Shown here: piece after piece, positions 51,714 to 60,344 of the stretch
Layout of the letters: each line of letters opens with the position of its first letter
How positions within the stretch are numbered: position 1 is the first letter of the stretch
Source: Microvirga lotononidis
GTDB lineage: Bacteria; Pseudomonadota; Alphaproteobacteria; Rhizobiales; Beijerinckiaceae
NCBI RefSeq assembly: GCF_034627025.1
Contig: NZ_CP141049.1
Location: forward strand, 1-64,000
DNA length: 64,000 nt
Direction of reading: 5' to 3'
Program-made: the position numbers and the translations under genes
Notes under the pieces: generated by a model
Told to the model about the DNA's origin: nothing
Seen by the model: the letters and a program-made list of their open reading frames with translations, nothing else
The model's database searches: none

Positions 51714-52824
51714 CTTTGACCTCGCGGTGCTTGGGGCCGGGCCCGTCGGCCTCGCGGCCGCTGCCGAGGGGGCGCGCCTGGGGCGCCGCGTCCTCCTTGT
51801 GATGCGCTACCCCTTTAACCGAGGGAGGTCCGACACCATGCACGCGCCACGGGTCGAGGCTATTCCTGCCTCGACGCTAGCGCTTCTAGCACGATACGGC
51901 ATCACGCCTGGGCGCGTCGGTGCCGGCGAGGTTCACGGAGATCGTTGGGGGGCTTGGGCGGCGGAGGCTCCGGTAGCGCTGCCTGGGCGGCCGACTGTCC
52001 ATATCGAGCGGACTCTCCTTGAAGGTGCCTTCGTTGATCTGGTGCGCACCGAGCCCCGCATAACCGTTTGTGACGTGCCGGTTGCCCGTGGCGTCGGCGC
52101 CACTGATCTCGGCGCGGCACGCGTCCTCGACGCGACCGGGCGCCAAGCTGTGACGTCGGGGCTCAGAACGGGGCCGCGGCGCCCATGGGTCGGGAGACTG
52201 TTCTGGGCGCCGCGGCGCGCGACCACAGTGCCAGGGACCTTCTCCATCGCGGCCACGCCGAACGGTTACGCGTATCGCCTAGCCAGCACAGTTGGGGTCA
52301 CGCTCGGCCTCGTCGGGCGCGGCTCCGCCATCGCCAAAGGCGCCTCTGTCATTGATCGGTATCTCAGCTGCCACGCTCCATGGCTTCTCGGCGGCATGCC
52401 GCCTTTGTCGGATATGATGCCGGTGGCAGGCGGCGGCGCTACGGTGCAGTGGGGCGCGGCGGCACCGGGCACGATCCTTATCGGGGCCGCAGCCCTTGCG
52501 CGGGACGCGCTCTCCTCGCAAGGCCTTGCTGCCGGGCTCAGCGAAGCCTTGGCCAGCGCTTCGATAGCAAGCGGCTATGACGAGATCCTGTTATCCCACC
52601 GCCAAGAGGAACAGCGTCGGGCGCATCTTGCCCACCTGCTCCAGATTTGCCGCTCTCATCGTTTTGTTAACGAGCCAATCTGGGCTGAGTACATTGCGTT
52701 CTTGGAACGTGAGGCTCGGGCCCCCTCTCTTTCCAGCGCAGCTTTTGTAGACGAAGGTCTCATCGGATTGATCAGACGCAAGGGGAGGCCCCAATCGGCT
52801 GCGACGGCTAGGCCCGCGTCCTGA
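51706..52824 (+). CDS. LodB/QhpG-like FAD-dependent monooxygenase
   Basis: The 372-residue flavoprotein has the dinucleotide motif GAGPVG at residues 10-15, then an RVEAIPAST region and, near the end, an LSSQGLAAGLSEAL stretch of the FAD-binding domain. LodB is known to be needed for making the tryptophylquinone of LodA, and QhpG hydroxylates the precursor Trp of quinohemoprotein amine dehydrogenase. This is the presumed maturase for the split LodA of the operon. The start is TTG 51706, eight bases inside the previous gene; no ATG or GTG suits the frame. The protein is shorter than usual for this fold. Confidence 0.75.
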   Translation: MPDFDLAVLGAGPVGLAAAAEGARLGRRVLLVMRYPFNRGRSDTMHAPRVEAIPASTLALLARYGITPGRVGAGEVHGDRWGAWAAEAPVALPGRPTVHIERTLLEGAFVDLVRTEPRITVCDVPVARGVGATDLGAARVLDATGRQAVTSGLRTGPRRPWVGRLFWAPRRATTVPGTFSIAATPNGYAYRLASTVGVTLGLVGRGSAIAKGASVIDRYLSCHAPWLLGGMPPLSDMMPVAGGGATVQWGAAAPGTILIGAAALARDALSSQGLAAGLSEALASASIASGYDEILLSHRQEEQRRAHLAHLLQICRSHRFVNEPIWAEYIAFLEREARAPSLSSAAFVDEGLIGLIRRKGRPQSAATARPAS

Positions 52825-53433
52825 CGGGGGATGGAAACCACAGTCGTGAAAATCGCGCACAGATAGGTACCTTCAGCTTAGGAGCCAAGAAGCAAAAACA
52901 CACCCACAACTGATTTGCTTGTTCTTGCGTGGAAACCTAAAGTCGATCCGCGATCAGATCTGTGCAGGAAGCTCCCAATCCTCTTCCAATGGTATATTTG
53001 GGGCGGGAGTTCTTGTCAGCATGGCCGGATCAATAACTCATCCCTTCGGTCTCGATCATCAGTTGGCTACAATGCCAGACTTACCCGCGCCTCTGCCGCG
53101 GTGGCCGCCAAATTCGCCGCGGCGGCGCGCTTCTGGGTCGAAGCAAGGAGATGGACGGTCGTGGGAGTTGCCCTTCACCTCGCTTAGCCGCGACCCGGCG
53201 GACCACATCGGCAAGCGGCGCCTCTGGCGAAGGTCAGCTTCACCATAAGTTGTCTACAAGGCCGACCGGCTCACCCGCTCCTTGGCTTCTTATGGATCAT
53301 TGTGGTTAGTTCCAGCCTCAAGCACTGTCTGCTTACTCTATACGCTTGGCAACGTCTAGATTAGGGGCCTATCTTGAGGATCGTTTGTGCGTAAGCAAAA
53401 CAGACTTTCAAGACTAGCGACCGGCGAGGCAGC
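52825..53433. other. Intergenic region between the two block B operons
   Basis: No gene is supported in these 609 bases; short frames at 52915-53248 lack ribosome-binding sites and show no protein pattern. The stretch probably holds the promoter of the second operon. A ribosome-binding site (GAGG) lies just before ATG 53434. Confidence 0.45.
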
Positions 53434-56157
53434 ATGGCGCATCAAGTATTTCCGACCCGTCTAAATTTAGATAGCCAGATCCATTACCATAGTGGCGGGC
53501 CGCCGCCAGTGGATGCGCTGACTTTACCGCCGGGAAAGCTTTATCGGCTGCGGCGAGGGCGTGACGCCTTTCCCAACGGCATGGATTCGACCGAGCAAGA
53601 GGTTCTCAACGATCCTCTCGCGACATTACTCCTGCGCCGAGGCATTTTCCCCCTTACGATGGGAGAACTGGATGCCGCACTCGCAGCTGACGGGACGCTG
53701 CCGCACCGGTTGTCCTTCGTCGTCGCCGAAGGGGGCACCATCCCGTTCAATGAAGCGCCGGCGCTGCAGCGCGGCTTCCGCTTCGTGATCGCTTACGGCC
53801 AGGAGGAGGGGGTTGCCGATCTGTTCGTCAGCACGGCGGCCCCGTTTGACAGCGCCAATCAGTTCTTGCAGGTGCTGGGCTGGGATGCCGCCGCAGGCGC
53901 CTTCCAGTTCTACGAGCGCCGCAACGGCAGCTGGTTCTGGGCAGGCAGTTCATGGGACTCGCTAGAGGAAGACATGCGGGGCAAAGGCCCCTTCGACAGC
54001 CATGTCAACGGCTCGATGGTAATGAAGGAATTGCGGGCCCCGTGGCTTCACTGGAGTAGCCAAAGCCACACGATTCCCGCCGAGACCATGGCGCCGGACG
54101 ACCCGCTTGCCGCCGATCCATTCTTCACCGATGCAAAAGGGGGCGAGACGCTGGAGAAACTGGTCGTCGATGGGATCGACCGGTGGACGAGCGCACGATT
54201 GGCGCTGGCTGTCGGAGCAGACGGCACGATTGCGCAACCCGACCGACTCATGCGTCACCTGCTGACCACGACGACCGTCAACATCGCCTGCTCGCCCGAC
54301 ACGTCGGTCGGACCGCCGGGCGCGCCGATCCGCATCCCCCGCAGCTTCTTCTTCAACACCCGCTGTCTCGTTGACCTACTCGGACTTCATCCGCAGGTCG
54401 AGCGGCCGCAGGTGAGCCGCGAGCGCTATTTGGCCTCCGCCAAAAGGCTCGGCCTCCATTTGGTCGATTCCAAGCAGGGTTTTCGGCGCGACGGCGACGT
54501 GCTTTTTGCCTGGGCCGTGCCGGAGCCTGCCTTTGAGGACATCGACGTGCTAGCGCATCTACTGCGGCGCGGCGTACTTTCCCAACGCTTCGCCTGCGCG
54601 CTCCTCATGGTAGATTTTCCCAATCCTGTGGGCTCAAAGTCGCGAGAAACGTTGATGCGCCACGTCCCCGGAGGCGTGGCGGCCAGCGGCCCCGGGCTGG
54701 AAAATCTGATGATGAAATCGCTGGAGGCGGCGGCTGCGGAAGATCCGTCCTCTCCCGAAGCGGAATTCCTTGTTCACTGGGGCGCCGATGATTCTACATG
54801 GCGGGACGCAGCGGCAGGGCGCATTAGCACCTTCATGGCGGCGGTCGCGGAGCGGCTTGCCGACGATGCTGGCCTTGACGACCTGATGCGGCTGGCGGAG
54901 TCGCGGCGCCGCGAGTTCCGCCGCCGGCCGCTAAGCGAGTTCGGACTGACCCTACCCCGGCTCGCCACTGTGGCGCCGGACGCCCCGCTTCTGCTCCTCA
55001 AAGCCGACGGGCGAGTCACAGGCTCAATCTCAAACAGTGAGGGAAATCCAGCCATGGCTTTCAACTTCGATCCGCCTGGACATCTCGAGGACTTGGACGC
55101 TGCCGGACGCCAGCGATGGCACGGCATTATCTCGCGGATCTTCGACCGCGCTCGGGAAGGTTCGCCGCAAGACAACGACGGGCCGAGGCTCCAGTTCTTC
55201 AACCCCGCATCCACCGCCGCAGGCGCTGATGCCGTGGAGGAGGACATCGAATGGTCGGCCTTTCCGCGGCAGGTTGAGATCGACAGCGGGAGCGATGAGG
55301 AGCGGTGGTCGGTTGCTGACGGCAGCCGCGACGTCCAAGACGAGTACTGCGAATGGAGCGTCGAACGGCAGGACGGCAACATCGTCCGGGTGTTCTTCAC
55401 TTGCGAGGGTCCCGAGTATTGGGAACTTTTGGCTGAGAGCAATTTCGACCTCGTCGTCGACCTCTATCGGCGGCATGTTAATCCGGGCGTAATGCCGGAC
55501 GACCTGCGAGACGGGGCCGGCAACTATCGGCCGCGTAACAAGTGGAACAACAGCACCACACGTGGGGCGATGCACCTCGTTCAGAGGGCGAATACGCTGG
55601 GCGCTGAGATCCAGCTCGCGGCGGGCGCCAGCATCGTGCGCGCCCGGCCGGACGGGACGGTGCTCACCGGAACCCGCGAACTCATCGATTGCAGCGGCTA
55701 CGGGGAGCGCGAGCGCCACAGTGACCCGACAATCGGCGCCAAGGTCAACGCGCATGCACGGGCTAGGTCCGACGTCACACTGGCCAACCCTGTTGGCCTC
55801 TATTTCGCCCGCGTGGACTTCGCAGCATGGGAAACCCCGGACGGCTCCGATCCTGCGGGGCTGTGGCGCTTCACGCGGGGGAAGAACGGCAAGTTCGTGC
55901 GGGCAGTGGTGGAGGCGCCCGCTGGCGCGGGCTTCACGCTTTCGCAGGTCAACATCAACAACCGCCCGCTGCGCTTCGGCGCACAGATTGTCGATACGAT
56001 CACCATGAAGCTCACTGCAGTCGCAACGCGGATTGGGCAGAGCATGGTGCAGCCGACGGTCGGCTGCCGTGGGCAGATCGGGGCCGGCGCGGGCATGGGC
56101 GCGCCATTGTCCTCTGAGGAGCGGCTAGTCGAACGGTGGCTGCGCGGCACCCGGTAG
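53434..56157 (+). CDS. Large protein of unknown family in a LodA operon
   Basis: The 907-residue protein is not recognised. Its N-terminal third contains FLQVLGWDAAAGAFQFYERR, then SWFWAGSSWDSLEEDMRG and APWLHWSSQSHTIP, with the aromatic pattern of a binding domain. The C-terminal third has FFTCEGPEYWELLAESNFD, RPRNKWNNSTTRGAMHLVQR and DCSGYGERERHSDPTIGA. This last part is cysteine- and aromatic-rich, and strongly patterned. There is no signal peptide or membrane segment. It is the first gene of the operon that ends with a LodA-like oxidase and its flavin maturase. It may be a further oxidoreductase or partner of that pathway. Confidence 0.6.
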   Translation: MAHQVFPTRLNLDSQIHYHSGGPPPVDALTLPPGKLYRLRRGRDAFPNGMDSTEQEVLNDPLATLLLRRGIFPLTMGELDAALAADGTLPHRLSFVVAEGGTIPFNEAPALQRGFRFVIAYGQEEGVADLFVSTAAPFDSANQFLQVLGWDAAAGAFQFYERRNGSWFWAGSSWDSLEEDMRGKGPFDSHVNGSMVMKELRAPWLHWSSQSHTIPAETMAPDDPLAADPFFTDAKGGETLEKLVVDGIDRWTSARLALAVGADGTIAQPDRLMRHLLTTTTVNIACSPDTSVGPPGAPIRIPRSFFFNTRCLVDLLGLHPQVERPQVSRERYLASAKRLGLHLVDSKQGFRRDGDVLFAWAVPEPAFEDIDVLAHLLRRGVLSQRFACALLMVDFPNPVGSKSRETLMRHVPGGVAASGPGLENLMMKSLEAAAAEDPSSPEAEFLVHWGADDSTWRDAAAGRISTFMAAVAERLADDAGLDDLMRLAESRRREFRRRPLSEFGLTLPRLATVAPDAPLLLLKADGRVTGSISNSEGNPAMAFNFDPPGHLEDLDAAGRQRWHGIISRIFDRAREGSPQDNDGPRLQFFNPASTAAGADAVEEDIEWSAFPRQVEIDSGSDEERWSVADGSRDVQDEYCEWSVERQDGNIVRVFFTCEGPEYWELLAESNFDLVVDLYRRHVNPGVMPDDLRDGAGNYRPRNKWNNSTTRGAMHLVQRANTLGAEIQLAAGASIVRARPDGTVLTGTRELIDCSGYGERERHSDPTIGAKVNAHARARSDVTLANPVGLYFARVDFAAWETPDGSDPAGLWRFTRGKNGKFVRAVVEAPAGAGFTLSQVNINNRPLRFGAQIVDTITMKLTAVATRIGQSMVQPTVGCRGQIGAGAGMGAPLSSEERLVERWLRGTR

Positions 56158-56215
56158 TGAACCGATTTCAGAGAAAGGTGGAGATAGGCTGAAGCTCACT
56201 CAGGGAGGAGATCGA

Positions 56216-57607
56216 ATGGCGAATATGGCAAACCGCGGCAGCGGCGCCCAAGACGTGGGGAGGCGGGGGGCGCGGGCCCGCCGAGACGGCGACGGGCAAA
56301 CGGCCGCTTCGCACTATTTCCAGCCGCCGATCAGGCGAGCCCGCGCCCCCCGCCTTGCTGCCGGCCTCGGAGCCGCGCCCGCCGTCGGCATCGCTGTCCG
56401 TGGGGTCGAAGTTACCCAGGTCGTCCAGTCGCTGAACAACACGGTGCGCCTCATCGCCGACAAGCCGACCGTCGTGCGGGTCTACCTCGATCCGCAAAGC
56501 TTTGCCGGCACTACGATTGTGACGGCGGAAATTACTTGGCGCCGCGGGGGAGGAGGCGCCTTTTACTGGCCAGCAATGAACCGGGTGCGCATGAATCCCG
56601 CAAACCCGCTCGGGATAGACGAACAGCGCTTCGACATCGATCAAAGCATCAATTTTTCCCTTCCCAACGAGGCGATCGCGGCGGGGGACATCGAGTTGCG
56701 GCTGAACCGGGTAATGGTTCCGGGCGGCCCGGACATTCCCCTAGCGCCTCAGCCCGTGATCCGCCTGACCTTCCGGCCGTCCCCGCCGCTCCGCATTCGT
56801 GTGGTCGGTCTGCGCTACCGCAACAGGGCCAACACTCCCGTGACAGTCACGCCTGACGCCGTACACTTCAATGCGCTGAAATCCTATCTTCTGCGCGCCT
56901 ATCCGGTCTCTGCCCTCGAATGGTCTCAGATCGTGATCGATGGCAATGCCAGGCTGACGCTGCCTTTCGATCCGCCGAATCGGGCAGCGACGGCCGTGTT
57001 CGTGAACGCCCAATTGTCGGCACTGCGCGGCTCCGAGGTGTTCGGCATGAACCTTTCCGGCGCCGAGACGGCTCATATCGATCCGAGGACGCACTATTAC
57101 GGCTTGGTCGACGTCGATGGCAAAAACGGTGCCACAGTCAACTTTATGCGAGGGCAGGCTGACTACAATGAGCAGACGAAGGAATTCCAGATGGTCGCCT
57201 CGGGGCCGTGTGGCGTTCCGAAAACCAATGGCTGGGTTCTGTTCAGCTGGGATACTGATTCGAGCTTTGCGGACTGGTACGGTGCCCACGAGCTCGGCCA
57301 TACGTTCCAGCGCCGGCATCCCGGCTTCCCGCGCTACAATCCACAAACGGGGACGGGGCAGCCTCACGACCCCGACGAAACGGGCTTCCCCTATCCGGAT
57401 GGGCTAATCAGCACCCCGGACAACATCTTCGTCGGCTTTGACATCGGCGATCCGGATCTGGGTGTTCCGAGGCGTGCCCTGCCGGGGAACACGTACCACG
57501 ATGTAATGACCTATGCGGACAATCAGTGGCTTTCGGCTCATACTTATGAAGGGATCCACGAGCGGCTGCTTCTGGAAGACGAACTGTTCGCACCGAAAGT
57601 GGGCTGA
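56216..57607 (+). CDS. Metzincin-type zinc protease
   Basis: The 463-residue protein has the zinc-binding motif HELGHTFQRRH at residues 358-368, that is HExxHxxxxxH with the spacing of metzincins, and a Met-turn-like segment YHDVMTYADNQW downstream. About 340 residues of beta-rich sequence precede it. Metzincins normally have Gly at the sixth motif residue after the second His; here it is Gln. There is no visible signal peptide, so a cytoplasmic processing role is possible. GGAGGAG precedes ATG 56216. It is the second gene of the operon and could process one of the LodA-like precursors. Confidence 0.75.
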   Translation: MANMANRGSGAQDVGRRGARARRDGDGQTAASHYFQPPIRRARAPRLAAGLGAAPAVGIAVRGVEVTQVVQSLNNTVRLIADKPTVVRVYLDPQSFAGTTIVTAEITWRRGGGGAFYWPAMNRVRMNPANPLGIDEQRFDIDQSINFSLPNEAIAAGDIELRLNRVMVPGGPDIPLAPQPVIRLTFRPSPPLRIRVVGLRYRNRANTPVTVTPDAVHFNALKSYLLRAYPVSALEWSQIVIDGNARLTLPFDPPNRAATAVFVNAQLSALRGSEVFGMNLSGAETAHIDPRTHYYGLVDVDGKNGATVNFMRGQADYNEQTKEFQMVASGPCGVPKTNGWVLFSWDTDSSFADWYGAHELGHTFQRRHPGFPRYNPQTGTGQPHDPDETGFPYPDGLISTPDNIFVGFDIGDPDLGVPRRALPGNTYHDVMTYADNQWLSAHTYEGIHERLLLEDELFAPKVG

Positions 57608-57645
57608 GAAGCAGGCGGCGCGACGCCGCGGAAGGAAGGGCAGCC

Positions 57646-58335
57646 ATGGCCGAAGATAACGAGGACAGGCTTATCCACGTGCTCGGCACGGTCGACCTGC
57701 AGCAGGGGACCGGTGAATTCCTCTATGTCAACCCTATCCGGGCCGGCGGGGTTCCGGCCGCCGGGGTGAATGCCGGCGCATCCGGATCGCCGGATTCCGC
57801 TGCACCTCCCCCGAGGCCGTTCGAACTGGTCGCGCAAAGCGCGCAAGGAAGAGAACTGGGGCGCTTCCGGCCTCCGATCCTGCTGCCGAGCGAGGCCGGG
57901 GACAACCCGACCGACGGAATGATCGACGTGGCTATCCCTTTCGTCGAGGGCATGCGGCGCCTCGTCCTTTTGTATGCCGGCAAGGAGGCTGCGGTTTTCG
58001 AGGCCGGCCCGCCTGCCGCCGTGGCGGCAGGCGGGCCGGCCTCAGGCCCTGCCATTGCAATGGGCGCTGCGCCGCTTGGCCACCCGGAGAAGCGCGAGAT
58101 GACCGTGGAGGGCGTGTCTAAGGGGGAACCTGGGGTCAGCTACACCGTCCAGGTGCGTCCGGAGGGCCATCAGGCCTGGCAAACGATCGCCGTGGGCAAG
58201 AATTCGCCGGACTTCCAGCTCGATCGCAACCAGTTCCCGGGCGCAGCGAGCGCCTCCGTCCGCGTGCTACGCAGCACCGGCTTCGACAGCGAGGTCATAG
58301 ACGAGAAGGAGGTAGATCTCCGCTTCGGCGAATAG
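57646..58335 (+). CDS. Unknown protein between the protease and LodA-like genes
   Basis: The 229-residue product appears beta-rich (VEGMRRLVLLYAGKEAAVFE, VSYTVQVRPEGHQAWQTIAV, ASVRVLRSTGFDSEVIDEKE) with a Pro/Ala-rich linker near residues 35-60. It could be two beta-sandwich domains. No family is recognised. It starts 38 bases after the protease gene, with GGAAGGAAGGGC in front, and ends 23 bases before the LodA-like gene. Its place in the operon suggests a partner or chaperone of the oxidase. Confidence 0.6.
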   Translation: MAEDNEDRLIHVLGTVDLQQGTGEFLYVNPIRAGGVPAAGVNAGASGSPDSAAPPPRPFELVAQSAQGRELGRFRPPILLPSEAGDNPTDGMIDVAIPFVEGMRRLVLLYAGKEAAVFEAGPPAAVAAGGPASGPAIAMGAAPLGHPEKREMTVEGVSKGEPGVSYTVQVRPEGHQAWQTIAVGKNSPDFQLDRNQFPGAASASVRVLRSTGFDSEVIDEKEVDLRFGE

Positions 58336-58358
58336 GCAGCCTTCAGAGAGGACGAATC

Positions 58359-60344
58359 ATGGCGGTGCAGGCTTCGGATGTCGAGTGGGTCGGTGTGTAT
58401 CCCCCGATTGGCATTGCCCGGGTCGGAAACGCGCCGGGTGTCGACGACTACACGCTCGCCCCCGAGACCATCGGGGGCCTGCCGGATGCGCGCGGCGGCT
58501 ACCAGACGGCGAACGGCGCGATCAAGCGCCAGGCCGCGCGCTTCCGCCTCTATGCGAAGCTGCGGTCGGGGGGCTTCGCCGAGCTGACTGCGGGCGAGGG
58601 AGTTTCGATCGAGTGGCGCGTTGAGGTCGCGAACCTCAAGGCGGGCTGGTACCAGTTCAAGCAAGCCATGGATCTGCCGCCGCCATTTGCCAAGTCAGCG
58701 CAGTGGCGTAATGCCGACCACCGTCCCCGCGCCGACCTGGACATCCGGCCGGTGCGGCGCGTCATCGGCGGTACGAATCTGAGTGGCCCCGCCTACAGGT
58801 TCGACGATGGGCAGTTCCTGGGCAGCTTCGTTCCCCTCGGCGAGTTGCGCACGGACGAGGCGGGCCGACTCCTCTTCCTCGGCGGCAGCGGCGTGTCCGC
58901 TTCCTTTCCGCCGGGGATGCGGCCCACTACCTTTGCCAACAACGACCGCTGGCACGACGACCTAGCCGATGGGCCCGTGCGCGCCCGCGTGACGATTGGC
59001 GGAACGACGTTCGAGGCGGAGCCCGGCTATGTGGTTGTGACTCCGCCCAACTATGCGCCGGGCCTCAGCGGCCTCGTGACCATGGACGACACGGTGCGCG
59101 AGACTTTCATGGCGCAGGGCTGGCTGCCGCGCCCGACTGAAACGAACTTCTCGGCTGACGTGTGGCCGATCTTCGAGCGCCTTACGCGGTTGCAATGGAT
59201 CAATCACGGGCTATTTGTGGCTCACGGAATCGGCTCGCCACTCAATGCCGCGTCGCCTGAGGTCGTCACGCGCCTTGCCGACGCATCGGCCGAAAACCGC
59301 CCCTGGCGCGAGCGCGTCTTCGCCCTATTCCGCGCCCCAGGTCCGCTGGGTCCGGCGCCGCTTCTCCAATTGCCCTACATCTATGGCGACCTCTACGGCG
59401 AATCCGGGGAGGCCGTCCTTACCTTGCTTTCTGTGACGATGACAATGCATGAGCACCTGCGGCGCTGGAAAGAAGGCGACTTCGCTTCCGATTGGGCCGG
59501 CCCCCCGATCCCAGTTGACTTTGCCGGGCACACCCCCGAGGGGCAAGTTGCACAGCTCACGCGCGCGGGCCTCAGCGAGTGCCTGGGTGGGCCGTTCCAC
59601 CCTGGCATCGAGATTTCCTGGCCGCTGCGCCGCCCTGAGCTTTGGGCGCTCCACCACCGGCCGGAGATCGCGGAGAGAGGGCTTTACCGACTTAATCTGA
59701 TCGCGGAAGGAGAGGCCGTGCGCCAGGATTTCGGGGCGACACTCACGCCCGAGGTCTGCCTTGGGCCGGATGGGGCGACTGGAGCAGCTGGGCCGGGCGC
59801 GCTGACCCGGTGGTTGGGCGTGCCCTGGCAGACTGACGAGGCGTCTTGCAATTCCAGTGCCGACTACGAGCCCAGCACTTTCCTTTCCATGCCGAGTTTC
59901 TGGGGGGCGCGTGTGCCGGAGCAAGTGCTGAGCAGCGAGTCCTGGACCCGCGTGACTGAGGTGCCGGCCACGCCCGGGAACGCGGCCTTCTTACAACGCC
60001 TGAAGCATGCCTTCCACCGAGAGGACTGGCTGAGAGACGTTCGCGGGCGCACCTATTTCGAGCGAATCGACAACATGGTCCGTCTCTGGGCGACTCTGGG
60101 CGTGCTGGAGCCGAGGCCCACGCCGGACTGGCTAGTGCAGACCGGCTTTCCTACCGAGGTCCATCTCGAAACCGGGCGCGACGACGCCAATCCGGGAACC
60201 GACCAGAAACCGAAACTCGTAGCGATCATCGAGGCCCTTGCTGGCGACGTGACGCCGCCCACAATCGCGGCGCCTAGCGAGGGGCCGGCGGGGCCGCAGG
60301 TGCATGTGCCGCCCCGCCATCGGTTCCGACAGGGCGAGATCTGA
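58359..60344 (+). CDS. LodA/GoxA-like CTQ-dependent oxidase
   Basis: The 661-residue protein is a full-length LodA/GoxA homologue. The N-terminal motif is VGVYPPIGIARVGNAPG, the middle part has VTMTMHEHLRRWKEGDF, and the C-terminal domain carries the Cys of the tryptophylquinone motif (SECLGGPFHPGIEISW, C408) and the Trp (GVPWQTDEASC, W490). These residues are expected to form cysteine tryptophylquinone. LodA acts on lysine and GoxA on glycine, releasing ammonia and peroxide; the substrate here is unknown. It is shorter than LodA (726 residues). No signal peptide is seen. A LodB-like flavoprotein follows directly. Confidence 0.88.
   Translation: MAVQASDVEWVGVYPPIGIARVGNAPGVDDYTLAPETIGGLPDARGGYQTANGAIKRQAARFRLYAKLRSGGFAELTAGEGVSIEWRVEVANLKAGWYQFKQAMDLPPPFAKSAQWRNADHRPRADLDIRPVRRVIGGTNLSGPAYRFDDGQFLGSFVPLGELRTDEAGRLLFLGGSGVSASFPPGMRPTTFANNDRWHDDLADGPVRARVTIGGTTFEAEPGYVVVTPPNYAPGLSGLVTMDDTVRETFMAQGWLPRPTETNFSADVWPIFERLTRLQWINHGLFVAHGIGSPLNAASPEVVTRLADASAENRPWRERVFALFRAPGPLGPAPLLQLPYIYGDLYGESGEAVLTLLSVTMTMHEHLRRWKEGDFASDWAGPPIPVDFAGHTPEGQVAQLTRAGLSECLGGPFHPGIEISWPLRRPELWALHHRPEIAERGLYRLNLIAEGEAVRQDFGATLTPEVCLGPDGATGAAGPGALTRWLGVPWQTDEASCNSSADYEPSTFLSMPSFWGARVPEQVLSSESWTRVTEVPATPGNAAFLQRLKHAFHREDWLRDVRGRTYFERIDNMVRLWATLGVLEPRPTPDWLVQTGFPTEVHLETGRDDANPGTDQKPKLVAIIEALAGDVTPPTIAAPSEGPAGPQVHVPPRHRFRQGEI

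Noticed and set aside
52915..53248. Two overlapping plus-strand frames between the block B operons
   Set aside because: They lack ribosome-binding sites and read as Arg/Ser-rich chance translation of GC-rich DNA.
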